A DNA stretch of 64,000 nucleotides. Origin: Streptomyces qinglanensis. GTDB taxonomy: Bacteria > Actinomycetota > Actinomycetes > Streptomycetales > Streptomycetaceae. The stretch covers positions 310,001-374,000 of the forward strand of contig NZ_FOGO01000002.1 in NCBI RefSeq assembly GCF_900111245.1. The letters are read 5' to 3'. Made by a program: the position numbers and the translations under genes. The notes beneath the pieces are model-generated. The model searched no databases. It was given only the letters and a program-made list of their open reading frames with translations, and was not told the origin of the DNA. Positions 33,220-47,017 of this stretch are shown here, in pieces (within the stretch, counting starts at the first letter, position 1; each line of letters starts with the position of its first letter).

Positions 33220-33864
33220 ATGGCGGCAACCGGTGGCGAGAAGCCCAAACGGGACACCTACCGGCACGGCGACCTGCGCAACGCCCTGCTCGAGGCCGCC
33301 CTCGAACTCGCCCGCCAAGGCGGCCCGGAGGCCGTCGTGCTGCGCGCCGCCACCCGGCAGGCCGGGGTCGTCCCCAACGCCGCCTACCGCCACTTCGCCG
33401 ACCGGGACGCGCTGCTGCACGCCGTCTCCCAGGCGGCCATGGCCCGGGTCGCCCGCACCATGGAGGCCGAACAGGCAGCCGTGCCGCCGGCCGAGGACCC
33501 GGCGGCCGCCGCCCGGGCCCGCTTCCGTGCCGTCGGCACCGGCTATCTGCGCTTCGCACAGGAGGAACCCGGCCTGTTCCGCACGGCCTTCCACGTCCCC
33601 GGCGACATGACCCACGCCGCGGCCGGCACCGCCGCGGGCGCCACCGGAAAGACCCCCTTCGAGCTGCTCGGCGAGGCCCTCGACGGACTCGTGGACGCCG
33701 GACTCCTGGCCGAGGACCGGCGCCCCGGCGCCGAGTTCCTCGCCTGGTCGGCCGTCCACGGGCTCGCCGTCCTCCTCATCGACGGCCCCCTGCGCGGCCT
33801 CCACCCCACCCAGACGCACGACGCGGGCCAGCACGTCATCGACATGATCGAACGCGGCATCTGA
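33220..33864 (+). CDS. TetR/AcrR-family transcriptional regulator
   Basis: The product is 214 residues from ATG 33220, chosen for GGAGGT 7 nt upstream. The N-terminal HTH (12-60) is GDLRNALLEAALELARQGGPEAVVLRAATRQAGVVPNAAYRHFADRDALL in two parts, with the TetR hallmark AAYRHFADR. The C-terminal domain (80-214) is helical with the FxxLGEALDGLVDAG and EFLAWSAVHGLAVLLIDGPL segments of the WHG-type ligand domain. These repressors normally control a divergent gene, here the DHFR-like/DUF4287 pair. The ligand is unknown. It is convergent with the secreted-protein gene; the gap between them is only 51 bp. Confidence 0.92.
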   Translation: MAATGGEKPKRDTYRHGDLRNALLEAALELARQGGPEAVVLRAATRQAGVVPNAAYRHFADRDALLHAVSQAAMARVARTMEAEQAAVPPAEDPAAAARARFRAVGTGYLRFAQEEPGLFRTAFHVPGDMTHAAAGTAAGATGKTPFELLGEALDGLVDAGLLAEDRRPGAEFLAWSAVHGLAVLLIDGPLRGLHPTQTHDAGQHVIDMIERGI

Positions 33865-33915
33865 CGGCACCGGGCACGGCGCAGCCCTCGGCATCCTCGA
33901 CCCGCCGGACGGGCT

Positions 33916-35484
33916 CTAGCCCTGCGGAGGGCCCCCGTGCGGAGCGTAGTGCGGGAGCGAGCCGGCCGGGCCGTAGGGGCCGGGCACCGGGTACCCGGCC
34001 GTGCGGGCCCGGCGGCGGGCCAGCAGCAGCCAGAGGGCGAGGACGAGGAGCAGCGCCACGCCCGCACCGATACCGGCCCAGCCCACGGTGCGCAGGGTCG
34101 CACTGTGCTCGGCCTGGGCCTCGGTCAGCCCCTTCTCGGCCATCTCGCGGTCCCGTCCGGAGACCCCGAACCCGGCCGCGGCGACGTCCCCGTCGTACTC
34201 CGGGCCCTGCTGCGCCCTGCCTCTGACGTCGATCCGCAGGGTGACCGGGGTGCCGTCGGGGAACGGCGTGGCCATGTCCGGGCCGACGGTGACGGCCACG
34301 TAGTACCAGCCCGCGAAGCGGGTCCCGGAGGCGGCGTCGAGGAAGCGGTTCTCGTAGCGGACCGGGTTGCTGTAGCGGTCGAACTTGGCTCCGTCGCCGT
34401 CCCAGCCCTGGAAGTCCTCGTCGTAGAGCGGGGTGCGCGCCGGGTTGTAGACGTTCATCCGGAAGCCGTGCGGCACATACCGGCTCCCGGTCCCGGACCC
34501 GGACCGCCGCGCGGAGTTGGGCAGTTCCGTGCGTGCGTACAGCCGCTGGCCCCAGTCGACGGGCACCCGGAACCAGCGGGTCTCCCCGGCGCGGACGCGG
34601 TCCTTCCACACCCCGTCCCCGAGTGCCCGGGCGTCGTTGAAGCCGGTACCGCCGGTGCGGTTCTCCGCCGGACCCGAGGGCGGTGCGGGGCGGGTGTTGT
34701 GGGCGTCGGTCTCCTTCTCGGCGCCCGGCCGGGGCGCGGGAATGCCGCCCTTGAGGCCGGGCTCCGCCATGACCGACAGCTCCAGCGGCCAGGAGCTCGG
34801 ATCGGAGTTGTCGCCCTCCTCGCGGACGACATGGACCAGGTAGGGCCCCGCGGCGCGGCAGTCCTCGTCCGCGGGGTCGCCCATCAGCCGGGAGGCGGTG
34901 GCGGCCAGCGGGAAGGCGGTGTCGCCGTTCCCGGCGGCCGACCCCTCGGAGCAGGAGTCCCCGTCGGTGTTCTGCAGCGTCACCTTGAGGCCGTCCTGGA
35001 AGGTGACCCTGGACCCCGGTTCCGGTACGGCGGTCGCGGTCACATGGAAGTCGGCCTTCGCGTCCAGGTCGAGCGCGTAGTACTTCTCCTGACCCGGCCG
35101 GATCCGGTCGGTGAACAGGCCGGGCGCCACCTCGGGCGCGTCCGCGCTGCTCGCCGCGCCGGTGATCCGCTGTGCGTCGGCGGCCGGTTCGTAGGCCCGC
35201 GGGGTGCCCGCCGCCCACGCCGGCGGTGCGGTCAGGCCGCCCAGGACTCCGGCGGCCAGGCACAGTACGGCGGCCGACGTGGCGGCGCGGGCCGCACGGC
35301 CGCTCCCGTGCCCGTGCCCGCGTCCGCGTCCGCGTCCGCGCTGGTGTCCGTCGCCCTGTCGGGGCCCGGCTCCGGGCGCGGCTCCGGGCCTGGCTCCGGG
35401 CGCGGCTGCGCGCCCGTCCCCACCGTCCCGGCCACGCCCGTCACAACCGTCACTCTCGTCACACCCGTCGTGCCACGTCACCAC
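33916..35484 (-). CDS. Secreted, membrane-anchored protein paralogous to the VWA protein's C-terminal part
   Basis: The product is 522 residues. The start is GTG 35484 (GAGGGG 6 nt upstream), overlapping the VWA stop; GTG 35481 is equally in frame. A long basic n-region (about 60 residues, RGRGRGRGHGHGSG) precedes a signal-like helix ending PPAWA. The exterior contains two beta-rich modules: one with TDRIRPGQEKYYALDLDA, the other with GGTGFNDARALGDGVWKDRV and TRWFRVPVDWGQRLYARTE. A membrane helix (GIGAGVALLLVLALWLLLA) and an RRR stop-transfer end it. The same two modules occur in the VWA protein. No characterised family is recognised; a cell-surface complex with the VWA protein is inferred. 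Confidence 0.8.
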   Translation of the reverse strand: MVTWHDGCDESDGCDGRGRDGGDGRAAAPGARPGAAPGAGPRQGDGHQRGRGRGRGHGHGSGRAARAATSAAVLCLAAGVLGGLTAPPAWAAGTPRAYEPAADAQRITGAASSADAPEVAPGLFTDRIRPGQEKYYALDLDAKADFHVTATAVPEPGSRVTFQDGLKVTLQNTDGDSCSEGSAAGNGDTAFPLAATASRLMGDPADEDCRAAGPYLVHVVREEGDNSDPSSWPLELSVMAEPGLKGGIPAPRPGAEKETDAHNTRPAPPSGPAENRTGGTGFNDARALGDGVWKDRVRAGETRWFRVPVDWGQRLYARTELPNSARRSGSGTGSRYVPHGFRMNVYNPARTPLYDEDFQGWDGDGAKFDRYSNPVRYENRFLDAASGTRFAGWYYVAVTVGPDMATPFPDGTPVTLRIDVRGRAQQGPEYDGDVAAAGFGVSGRDREMAEKGLTEAQAEHSATLRTVGWAGIGAGVALLLVLALWLLLARRRARTAGYPVPGPYGPAGSLPHYAPHGGPPQG

Positions 35485-37454
35485 GTTCCGCCCCTCGTCG
35501 CCGTCGCGCTCCGAACCCTGGCACGGCGCCGCAGCGCGTACCCCAACCCGCCCGCCGCGAGCAGCACGGCCGCGGCGCCACCGGCGGCCGCGACCGCCGG
35601 ATGCGGTCCTCCCGCCGCGCGCTGCACGCTGCCCGCCGTCCCGCTTCCGGCGGACGTCTCCCCGCCGTGCCCGTCCGCCGCTCCTCCGGCACCGGCGTAC
35701 GGGGCGTCGTGCTCGGGGCCCTGCTTCCGGCGGCCCTTGACGTCGACGCGCAGGACCACCCGGACCGCGGCGTGCGCGGCGATGCGGTCGGTCCCGGCGC
35801 CCAGCGTGACCGCGACGTAGTAGTCGCCGCCGCGCCGCACCGGGCGTACGGAACCGGCGGGCTCCGTGCGGTTCCGCCACGAGACCGGCACGGTACCGTG
35901 CGAGACCTTCACCGGCTCGCCCCGGTAGGGGCGGCGGGTGGTGAACTCCGTACCGCCCGGGACCGGGAGCCGTCCGGGCGCGTACAGCTCCGTCCACACG
36001 GACGACGAGGGGACGCTGCCGCTCCGCGGGCGCTCGGGCTCGTTGGCGAACTCCACGTCGTAGCGGAGCTGCTGGTTCCAGCCCACCGGAACCCGGTACC
36101 AGCGGGTCTGGGCCGGGACCAGGGTGTCCCGCCACACGCCGGCGCGCAGCTTCTTCGCGTCGTTGAATCCGGTGCCGCCCTCGATGTCCCGGGGCGCGCC
36201 CGTCGGCAGGGCCGCGTCCGCGCCGCCCTGCCCGTAGCCGGTCTCGGCGCGGGCGGGCGCTGCCCCGCGGGGCAGCGCCCGCTCGGTGCCGAGCCGCAGC
36301 TCCACGGGCCAGCGCGCCCGGTCGGAGTCCGCGGCGGTGGTGCGGGTCAGCTCGAAGGTGAAGCGTCCGGGCCGGTCGCAGGAGCGGTCGCCGTCCCCGT
36401 CGGGAATCCGGCTGACGGCCGCGGTGACGGGGACGCCGCCCTCGTCCTGCGCGAACCAGGAGCGGTCGTCGCCGCACCGGCTGCCGTCGGAGCTGCGCAT
36501 CGTCAGCTCCAGGCCGTCCGAGCTGCCGACGCGGGCGCCGGGCGCGGGCACTCCGGTGGCGGCGAGGTCCACGGCCCGCGCGCCGGAACCGGGGCCGAGT
36601 TCGGTGCTGTACCAGCGGGTCTCCCCGGGCCCGATGGTGTCCAGGTACTGGCCGGGGGCACGCAGCGCCGGGGCATCGGCCGCGGAGCGGGCTCCGGTGA
36701 CCCGCCGGCCCTCGAACCGGTAGCCGGCCGCCGACTGCCGTCCGGCACGCTCCAGTTCGCGGGCCAGGTCCTCGGCCTCCGGCGCGTCGTAGTACGTCCC
36801 GTGCCCGGCCTCGGCGATGCACTCCAGCTCCCTGCGTGCCTCGCCGCGCACCTGGAAGCCGATGGCGTCGATCCGCAGGTCCAGGCCGTCCCGGGCGAGC
36901 TCCTCGGCGACCTCGCACGGCTCCGGGTCCCCGCAGGTGTCCTCGCCGTCCGAGACCAGCACGATCGTGCGGCGGCCCAGGGTGTCGCGCGGCGGGTCGG
37001 GCAGGTCGTCGGCGGCCTTCCGGAGCGCCGGGCCGATCGGGGTCTCCCCCTTGGGCCGCACCGCGGAGACGGCCTTCTTGATCCCCGCCCGGTCCAGTGC
37101 ACCGACCGGTTCGACGAGCCGGGTGTCGGTGCAGCTCGCGGCCCGGTCGGCGCCGTAGACGCGCAATCCGGTGGGGTAGCCGTCGGGGAGGCTGTCGACG
37201 AGCGTGCCCACCGCGTCCCGGGCGGAGTCCATCCGGGTCCCGCCGGAGCCGTCCTCCCGGGCCATGGAGCCCGAGGAGTCCAGCACGATCTGCAGCGCAC
37301 GGGTGCCGCTCCCGGGGGCGTCCCGGGCGGCCGGAGCGGCCGGGGCCGCGGCGGCGGTGGGTGCCGCCGACAGCCCGGCGAGGAGGGCGAGCAGCAGCCC
37401 TCCGGGCACCCGTCTGGGCATGCCTCCGGTCCGGCGCCTCCGCGCAGTGCGCAT
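35478..37454 (-). CDS. Secreted VWA-domain protein, membrane anchored
   Basis: The product is 658 residues from ATG 37454 (GGGGAG 6-7 nt upstream). A signal peptide (LLLALLAGLSAAPTAAA) is followed by a von Willebrand A domain (50-240) with a complete MIDAS: DSSGSM (D59-S63), Thr in KGETPIG and Asp in VLVSDGEDTCGD. Two beta-rich modules follow (about 280-420 and 420-600), the second starting GGTGFNDAKKLRAGVWRDTL with TRWYRVPVGWNQQLRYDVE. A C-terminal helix (GGAAAVLLAAGGLGYAL) and an RRR tail anchor it. VWA domains bind protein ligands through a metal ion. The next gene overlaps it and repeats the modules, implying a two-component surface system. Confidence 0.88.
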   Translation of the reverse strand: MRTARRRRTGGMPRRVPGGLLLALLAGLSAAPTAAAAPAAPAARDAPGSGTRALQIVLDSSGSMAREDGSGGTRMDSARDAVGTLVDSLPDGYPTGLRVYGADRAASCTDTRLVEPVGALDRAGIKKAVSAVRPKGETPIGPALRKAADDLPDPPRDTLGRRTIVLVSDGEDTCGDPEPCEVAEELARDGLDLRIDAIGFQVRGEARRELECIAEAGHGTYYDAPEAEDLARELERAGRQSAAGYRFEGRRVTGARSAADAPALRAPGQYLDTIGPGETRWYSTELGPGSGARAVDLAATGVPAPGARVGSSDGLELTMRSSDGSRCGDDRSWFAQDEGGVPVTAAVSRIPDGDGDRSCDRPGRFTFELTRTTAADSDRARWPVELRLGTERALPRGAAPARAETGYGQGGADAALPTGAPRDIEGGTGFNDAKKLRAGVWRDTLVPAQTRWYRVPVGWNQQLRYDVEFANEPERPRSGSVPSSSVWTELYAPGRLPVPGGTEFTTRRPYRGEPVKVSHGTVPVSWRNRTEPAGSVRPVRRGGDYYVAVTLGAGTDRIAAHAAVRVVLRVDVKGRRKQGPEHDAPYAGAGGAADGHGGETSAGSGTAGSVQRAAGGPHPAVAAAGGAAAVLLAAGGLGYALRRRARVRSATATRGGTW

Positions 37455-37480
37455 GCTCTTCTCCCCCTTCACCCCGGACA

Positions 37481-37518
37481 GCTTTGCTCAAGCACGGTAT
37501 TGCTTTGCAAGAGCAAGC
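37481..37518 (-). promoter_or_regulatory. Low-GC repeat region upstream of the VWA operon
   Basis: A pocket with repeated TTGC/GCAA motifs: GCTTTGCTCAAGC, then TTGCTTTGCAAGAGCAAGC. It contains TTTGCTC and GAGCAAG as inverted arms 20 nt apart. It starts 27 bp upstream of the ATG and is far less GC-rich than the surroundings, so it is a likely promoter and operator region. The binding protein is unknown. Confidence 0.45.
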
Positions 37519-37676
37519 ATCAAGAGGAGAGGTGTCACGGTACAGCAACAGCGGAGGCCCTGCTGCCGACCCTGCGCCTCCCGGCACGCTCAGCGCCCAA
37601 GAACCGCATTCCACACGCTCATTGCCGGGTCAGCCGACTGGACGGACACCCCTTCCGGGCAGCCGGCACATGACGG

Positions 37677-37707
37677 AGGCCCTGGCCGCCGTCGGCGGCC
37701 AGGGCCT
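37677..37707 (-). terminator. Strong hairpin after the DLW-39 gene
   Basis: AGGCCCTGGCCGCC (37677-37690) pairs perfectly with GGCGGCCAGGGCCT (37694-37707) around the 3-nt loop GTC, a 14-bp stem 20 bp after the DLW-39 stop. There is no T-run. Confidence 0.85.
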
Positions 37708-37727
37708 CTCGTTGCTGTTCGCTGGGG

Positions 37728-37862
37728 CTACACGCCCGAACCTGCGGGCACGGAGTCGGTCGCCTCCGTCCACAGATCCTGCTCGGCGCGATCCGCCTGG
37801 ATCTGGCGGTACACGAGGAGACCGCCGATGGCGGCCAGTGCGACCAGGAAAAGCTTCTTCAC
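37728..37862 (-). CDS. DLW-39 family small membrane protein
   Basis: The product is 44 residues from GTG 37862, ending at TAG 37728: MKKLFLVALAAIGGLLVYRQ followed by IQADRAEQDLWTEATDSVPA and GSGV. An N-terminal helix (LFLVALAAIGGLLVY) is probably membrane-inserted. The EQDLWxEATD motif with DLW near position 30 names the DLW-39 family, found in this position near gyrA in actinobacteria. Function is unknown. It is followed by a strong terminator and preceded by the YihY gene's 3' end on the same strand after 103 bp. Confidence 0.85.
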   Translation of the reverse strand: MKKLFLVALAAIGGLLVYRQIQADRAEQDLWTEATDSVPAGSGV

Positions 37863-37965
37863 CGCGCTACCTCGTCCTTCTTAGACATTGGGACCTCTTA
37901 GGCGGCCGATGATACCCAACCACCTCTTCCGACAGCCGGGTCGGCCCGCCCACCCCGACGCGCGC

Positions 37966-39222
37966 TCAGACCGTCCGCGCACGCTTCTTCCGCGCGGCGG
38001 CGGAACGCTCCGCCAACTGGATCCGCCGCTCGGCGCCCGGCACCCCGGCCGCCAGTTGCCGGCCGCGCTCCCGCTCGGCGTTGAACTCGGCACCGAGCAC
38101 GACGGCCAGATTGGTCAGCCACAGCCACACCAGGAAGACCACGACCCCGCCGAGCGTCCCGTACGTCTCGTTGTACGAGCCGAAGTTCGCCGCGTAGAAG
38201 GCGAAGCCGGCGGAGGCGACCAGCCAGACCCCCAGCGCCAGCACGGCCCCCGGCAGCACCGCGGAGGGCCCGGGCAGCCGCACGTTGGGCGCGGCGTAGT
38301 ACAGCCCGGCGACGATCACCACGACGACCAGTACCAGCACCGGCCACTTGGCCCACTCCCAGGCGGTCACCGCCGCGTGCCCGACGCCCAGCGCCTTCCC
38401 GGTCCGCTCCGCCACCGGGCCGCTGACCACCAATCCGACCAGCACCACCGCCATGAGCAGCACCGCGGCGGCGGTCACCAGGAGCTGCACGGGGCGCAGC
38501 GTGCGGAAGGGGCGACCCTCCTGCACCTCGTAGATGACGTTCGAGGCCCGGACGAAGGCGCCGACGTACCCCGAGGCCGTCCACAGCGCCCCCAGGACAC
38601 CGACGGCCAGCAGCACCGACGGGGTGCCGGAGCCGGAGGAGGCCATGGACTCGATCGGCTTCTTGAACGTCTCGGCGGCGGACGCCGGACCGATCGTGTC
38701 GACCAGGTCGTTCAGGGTGTCGACGATCTTCTCGCGGCTCATCACCAGACTGATCAGCGAGACCAGCGCGATCAGTGCGGGGAAGACCGACAGCACCGCG
38801 TAGTAGGTGAGCGCGGCGGCCACGTCGGTGAGGCCGTCCTCCTTGAACTCGGCCGCGGTGCGCTTGAGCGTCTGGCCGAGCGTCCCGCTGCGCGGGTGCG
38901 GCGGCCCGGTGGGCAGCCGTCCGGCTGCGGCCTCCGCATCCGCGGCCTCGGCGCCGGTGGCCTCGGCGCCCGCGGTCCCGGCTCCACGTCCGGCCTCGGG
39001 CCCCGGCTCGGTACCGTTTGCAGGGGCGTCGCCGGGGCCGTTGTCGTGCGCGGGGCCGCGCGGGGGGCCGCCGTCGGGCTCAGGGACGTGCGCGGGGCCG
39101 CCGTCGGGCTCGGGGCCGCCGTCGAGCCCGGGTTCGGCTCCACGTCCGGCCTCCGCATCCGCCTCCGCTTCGGACTCGGGCCGGTCGGGCTCCGGGCCGG
39201 TCTCCGGATCGGGTCCGGTCAT
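37966..39222 (-). CDS. YihY/BrkB-family inner-membrane protein
   Basis: The product is 418 residues from ATG 39222. Residues 1-100 are a Glu/Pro/Gly/Ala-rich cytoplasmic region. The family core (115-390) begins TAAEFKEDGLTDVAAALTYYAVLSVFPALIAL and contains six membrane helices, with the signature WTASGYVGAFVRASNVIYEV, LRPVQLL and the C-terminal YNETYGTLGGVVVFLVWLWLTNLAVVLGAEFNAE region (in pieces). The family was once annotated as ribonuclease BN by mistake. Its role is unknown; it may be a transporter or envelope protein. A Lys/Arg tail (ARKKRARTV) is cytoplasmic. The 277-bp gap to tRNA-Ile contains no gene. Confidence 0.9.
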   Translation of the reverse strand: MTGPDPETGPEPDRPESEAEADAEAGRGAEPGLDGGPEPDGGPAHVPEPDGGPPRGPAHDNGPGDAPANGTEPGPEAGRGAGTAGAEATGAEAADAEAAAGRLPTGPPHPRSGTLGQTLKRTAAEFKEDGLTDVAAALTYYAVLSVFPALIALVSLISLVMSREKIVDTLNDLVDTIGPASAAETFKKPIESMASSGSGTPSVLLAVGVLGALWTASGYVGAFVRASNVIYEVQEGRPFRTLRPVQLLVTAAAVLLMAVVLVGLVVSGPVAERTGKALGVGHAAVTAWEWAKWPVLVLVVVVIVAGLYYAAPNVRLPGPSAVLPGAVLALGVWLVASAGFAFYAANFGSYNETYGTLGGVVVFLVWLWLTNLAVVLGAEFNAERERGRQLAAGVPGAERRIQLAERSAAARKKRARTV

Positions 39223-39454
39223 CGCAGCGCTCCGCTCGCCAGGAGGCGCCCAGCGGCGCCGACAGCAGGACGGGGCTACCGGTACCAGACCAGGGACGGG
39301 ACCAAACGTCGCAGTGTGCGGTCCCGCTCACGCGCCGTCCGCCCCCGGAGGGGTACCGGCCGCGCGAACCCGGCGGGACAGCCGGACGAGAGGGCAACCG
39401 GACCGAGGGCGCCGTGGACGTGCCGAGGACGTGCCGAGGACGCAGTCGAAAAGC

Positions 39455-39492
39455 GGAAGGCCCGGCGCCTCTTCCGAGGGGCCGGGCCTTCC
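39455..39492 (-). terminator. Terminator after tRNA-Ile
   Basis: GGAAGGCCCGGC (39455-39466) pairs with GCCGGGCCTTCC (39481-39492) and the stem extends into the loop GCCTC/GAGGG. It begins 7 bp from the tRNA 3' end on the transcribed strand. Confidence 0.88.
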
Positions 39493-39499
39493 GTCGCTG

Positions 39500-39573
39500 T
39501 GCGGCTACCAGGACTTGAACCTGGGGCCTCTTCCTTATCAGGGAAGCGCTCTAACCGTCTGAGCTATAGCCGC
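39500..39573 (-). tRNA. tRNA-Ile (anticodon GAT)
   Basis: Read on the minus strand: acceptor GCGGCTA pairs with TAGCCGC, D arm GCTC-AGACGGTTA-GAGC, anticodon arm CTTCC-CTGATAA-GGAAG giving GAT, T arm CCAGG-TTCAAGT-CCTGG, discriminator A. It is 74 nt without CCA. Its position downstream of the gyrA/DUF3566 genes is the usual actinobacterial arrangement. Confidence 0.97.
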
Positions 39574-39654
39574 GCGCTGCACAGAAAGGTTAGCGCACTT
39601 CAGCCGTGGTCCCAAATCGGTTCCCGGGCAGCCGGAGCGGGACCGCGGCGGGGC

Positions 39655-40242
39655 CTACTCGTCCTCCGCGAGGGTGAGCTCGACACCGCCGACGAAGCCG
39701 GCCGAGAGGTTGTAGACGAACGCCGCCAGCGTGGCCAGCGCGGTGGCCAGGACGACGTTGATCACGGCGATCAGGGAGGTGAAGAGCAGGACGCGGGGCA
39801 GCGAGAGGAACGTCTCCAGGTCGAAACCACTGCTGCCCTCCGCGCTGGTGGCCTCGCTGACCGTGCCGCCGATGCTGGAGAAGACACCCATCGCGTCCAT
39901 CACCATCCACAGCACCGCGATCGCCACGATGGTGCAGACGCCCAGCGCCACCGCCAGCAGGAAGCTGACCTTCATCACCGACCACGGGTCGGCCTTGGCC
40001 ACCCGCAGCCGGGCCTTGCGCGTCCGCGGCACCGTGCGCGCCCCGGTACGGGGCTTGCGCACGGTGTCGGAGCCCCCGGACCGGCCGGAGTGCTCCGGCC
40101 GGTCCGCCGGGCCGGCCCGGCCCGGGTCCGGAGACGGATACGCCTGCGGCGGCCGGTGCGGCTGCTGCTCGGTCTGCGGCTGGGCCGGGGACGGGGGCTT
40201 TGCCTGCTGCTGCGCCTTCGGCTGCGGCTGAGCACCACTCAC
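39655..40242 (-). CDS. DUF3566 membrane protein
   Basis: The product is 195 residues from GTG 40242 (AGGAG, good spacing). Residues 1-75 are a Gln/Pro-rich disordered segment. The DUF3566 domain (75-195) starts ARLRVAKADPWSVMKVSFLL and has two membrane helices (VALGVCTIVAIAVLWMVM and TSLIAVINVVLATALATLAAFVYN), ending GFVGGVELTLAEDE. It is co-transcribed with gyrA, 18 bp downstream. DUF3566 proteins sit next to gyrA throughout actinobacteria; a link to growth or chromosome dynamics is inferred from position only (mycobacterial CwsA-like neighbours exist, but this is not that protein). Confidence 0.92.
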   Translation of the reverse strand: MSGAQPQPKAQQQAKPPSPAQPQTEQQPHRPPQAYPSPDPGRAGPADRPEHSGRSGGSDTVRKPRTGARTVPRTRKARLRVAKADPWSVMKVSFLLAVALGVCTIVAIAVLWMVMDAMGVFSSIGGTVSEATSAEGSSGFDLETFLSLPRVLLFTSLIAVINVVLATALATLAAFVYNLSAGFVGGVELTLAEDE

Positions 40243-40260
40243 GCCCTGCTCCTAGTTGTC

Positions 40261-42873
<2,613 letters not shown>

Positions 42874-42940
42874 GGTGAAAGATCAAGTCCTTGTCTGTGT
42901 GCGGCGCTTCGGGTCCCGGCACGGCGGCCAGGGGCCGACG

Positions 42941-45229
<2,289 letters not shown>

Positions 45230-45308
45230 TCACAGTGGCACTGAGCGCTTCGATCCGTATCCGGCTGTTCCAGTCCGTACACACACCGCGACCGGGCCGC
45301 TCACGAGC

Positions 45309-45896
45309 TCACCCGTACGTGTCGCCCGGACCCCTGCTGCCGGGCGCCCGCAGCGGGCCGTACCCCTTGCGCGGGGCCTCCGGACCCCGCACTTTGATCA
45401 TCCGCACGGTGCCCTGGCCGAGGTCCTCGTTCAGCCGTGCCACCAGCCGCGGCGCCAGCAGCCGCAACTGCGTCGCCCAGGCCGTCGAGTCGCAGCGCAC
45501 CAGCAGCGTGCGCTCCTCCTCGTCGTACCGCTGCGGCTCGCAGTGCTGCGCCACCTCCTGCCCCACAAGCTGCGGCCAGCGCCCCATCACCCCGCCGACC
45601 GCCGCCGGGGTCTCCCAGCCGCGCTCCGCGATCAGCCTGCTGACGGCAGCACCCAGCGGCAGCGGATCCCGGCCGTCGCGCCGCGCGCCCGAGCGCAGTC
45701 CGCCGCCCCGGCGGGCCTGCCGGCGCTGCTGCGCCTCGGCACCCCGCGCCCGCGCCTGCTCCTTGGCCGCACGCAGCGCGACCCGCGCCAGATCCACCCC
45801 GCTCGGTGCGGGCGGCGTGCCGCCGCCCGGCTCGCCCCGTTCGCCCGTACCGCCCGGCTCGGGGGTACCGCCCGCCGCCTCCGGCTGCTCGCTCAC
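45309..45896 (-). CDS. DUF721 (DciA-like) protein
   Basis: The product is 195 residues from GTG 45896, sharing GTGA with the recF stop. The first 60 residues are Gly/Pro/Glu-rich; then [20 protein letters not shown] and a basic stretch precede the DUF721 domain: [42 protein letters not shown] (in parts), [30 protein letters not shown]721/DciA proteins are the ancestral loaders or operators of the replicative helicase DnaB in bacteria lacking DnaC, and the gene sits near recF/dnaN in actinobacteria. Role in helicase loading here is inferred from family and position, as this genus has no DnaC. Confidence 0.92.
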   Translation of the reverse strand: MSEQPEAAGGTPEPGGTGERGEPGGGTPPAPSGVDLARVALRAAKEQARARGAEAQQRRQARRGGGLRSGARRDGRDPLPLGAAVSRLIAERGWETPAAVGGVMGRWPQLVGQEVAQHCEPQRYDEEERTLLVRCDSTAWATQLRLLAPRLVARLNEDLGQGTVRMIKVRGPEAPRKGYGPLRAPGSRGPGDTYG

Positions 45897-47008
45897 AGCG
45901 GCGCCACCTCCCCGTCGGCCACCGCGAACCGGGCGCCCGACAGCACCTGAGGCACATCCTCCGGCACCGCCGCGGTCACCAGCACCTGCTCGGCCGGAGC
46001 CACCAGCTCCGCCAGCCGGGCCCGGCGCCTGGCGTCCAGCTCGGCGAAGACGTCGTCCAGTACCAGCACCGGCTCGTGCCCCTCGCTCTTGAGCAGTTCG
46101 TAGGCGGCCAGCCGCAGCGCCAGCGCGAACGACCAGGACTCGCCGTGACTGGCGTACCCCTTCGCGGGCAACTCGCCCAGCCGCAGGAGCACATCGTCGC
46201 GGTGCGGGCCGACCAGCGTCACCCCGCGCTCGATCTCCTGCTTGCGCGCCTCGCCCAGCGCCGCCACCAGACCCGCGTACAGCTCCTCCCGGGAGGCGCC
46301 CGTCACCGGCCCCCGGTACGCCAGCGCCACCGGGCCGCCGCCCGGCGCCAGCCGCTCGTACGCCTTGTCGGCCAGCGGCCCCAGCACCGCCAGCAGATCC
46401 AGCCGCTGCGCCAGCAACTCCGCGCCGACCCGCGCCAGATGCTGGTCCCACACGTCCAACGTGGACAGATCCACCCCGCGTCCGCCGTGCCGCCGGGCCA
46501 TCGCGGCCGACTTCAGCAGGCTGTTGCGCTGCTTGAGCACCCGCTCGTAGTCCGACCGCACCCCCGCCATCCGCGGCGCGCGGGCCGTCACCAACTCGTC
46601 CACGAAGCGGCGGCGCTCGCCCGGATCGCCCTTGACCAGCGTCAGGTCCTCCGGCGCGAACAGCACCGTGCGCAGGATGCCCAGCACATCCCGGGGCCGC
46701 ACCTGCGACGAGCGGTTGATCCGCGCCCGGTTGGCCCGGCCCGGATTCAGCTCCAGCTCGATCCGCTGCTCACGTTCGTCCTGCCGCACCACGGCACGGA
46801 CCACGGCGCGCTCGGCACCCTGCCGCACCAGCGGCGCGTCCGCCGAGACCCGGTGGCTGCCCAGCGTGGCGAGATAGCCGACGGCCTCCACCAGATTCGT
46901 CTTGCCCTGGCCGTTCGGCCCGAGGAACGCCGTCACACCCGGTGCCAGCGGCACCTCGGCCCGGGTGTACGAGCGGAAGTCGGCGAGCGAGAGATGCGTG
47001 ACGTGCAT
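45893..47008 (-). CDS. recF: RecF: recombination mediator ATPase
   Basis: The product is 371 residues from ATG 47008. SMC-like head: [19 protein letters not shown], Walker [37 protein letters not shown] region, signature [13 protein letters not shown], Walker [12 protein letters not shown]. RecF loads RecA at gaps with RecO and RecR and helps restart stalled forks. It starts 9 bp after gnd and overlaps DUF721, in the classical dnaN-(gnd)-recF-DUF721-gyrB order. Length is as expected for the family. Confidence 0.98.
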   Translation of the reverse strand: MHVTHLSLADFRSYTRAEVPLAPGVTAFLGPNGQGKTNLVEAVGYLATLGSHRVSADAPLVRQGAERAVVRAVVRQDEREQRIELELNPGRANRARINRSSQVRPRDVLGILRTVLFAPEDLTLVKGDPGERRRFVDELVTARAPRMAGVRSDYERVLKQRNSLLKSAAMARRHGGRGVDLSTLDVWDQHLARVGAELLAQRLDLLAVLGPLADKAYERLAPGGGPVALAYRGPVTGASREELYAGLVAALGEARKQEIERGVTLVGPHRDDVLLRLGELPAKGYASHGESWSFALALRLAAYELLKSEGHEPVLVLDDVFAELDARRRARLAELVAPAEQVLVTAAVPEDVPQVLSGARFAVADGEVAPL

Positions 47009-47017
47009 CGGCCGGCG

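Noticed and set aside
33916..37614. A 1232-residue minus-strand frame over both the secreted protein and the VWA gene
   Set aside because: Upstream of 35484 the frame is a shadow of the VWA gene, which has signal peptide, MIDAS and ribosome site in another frame.
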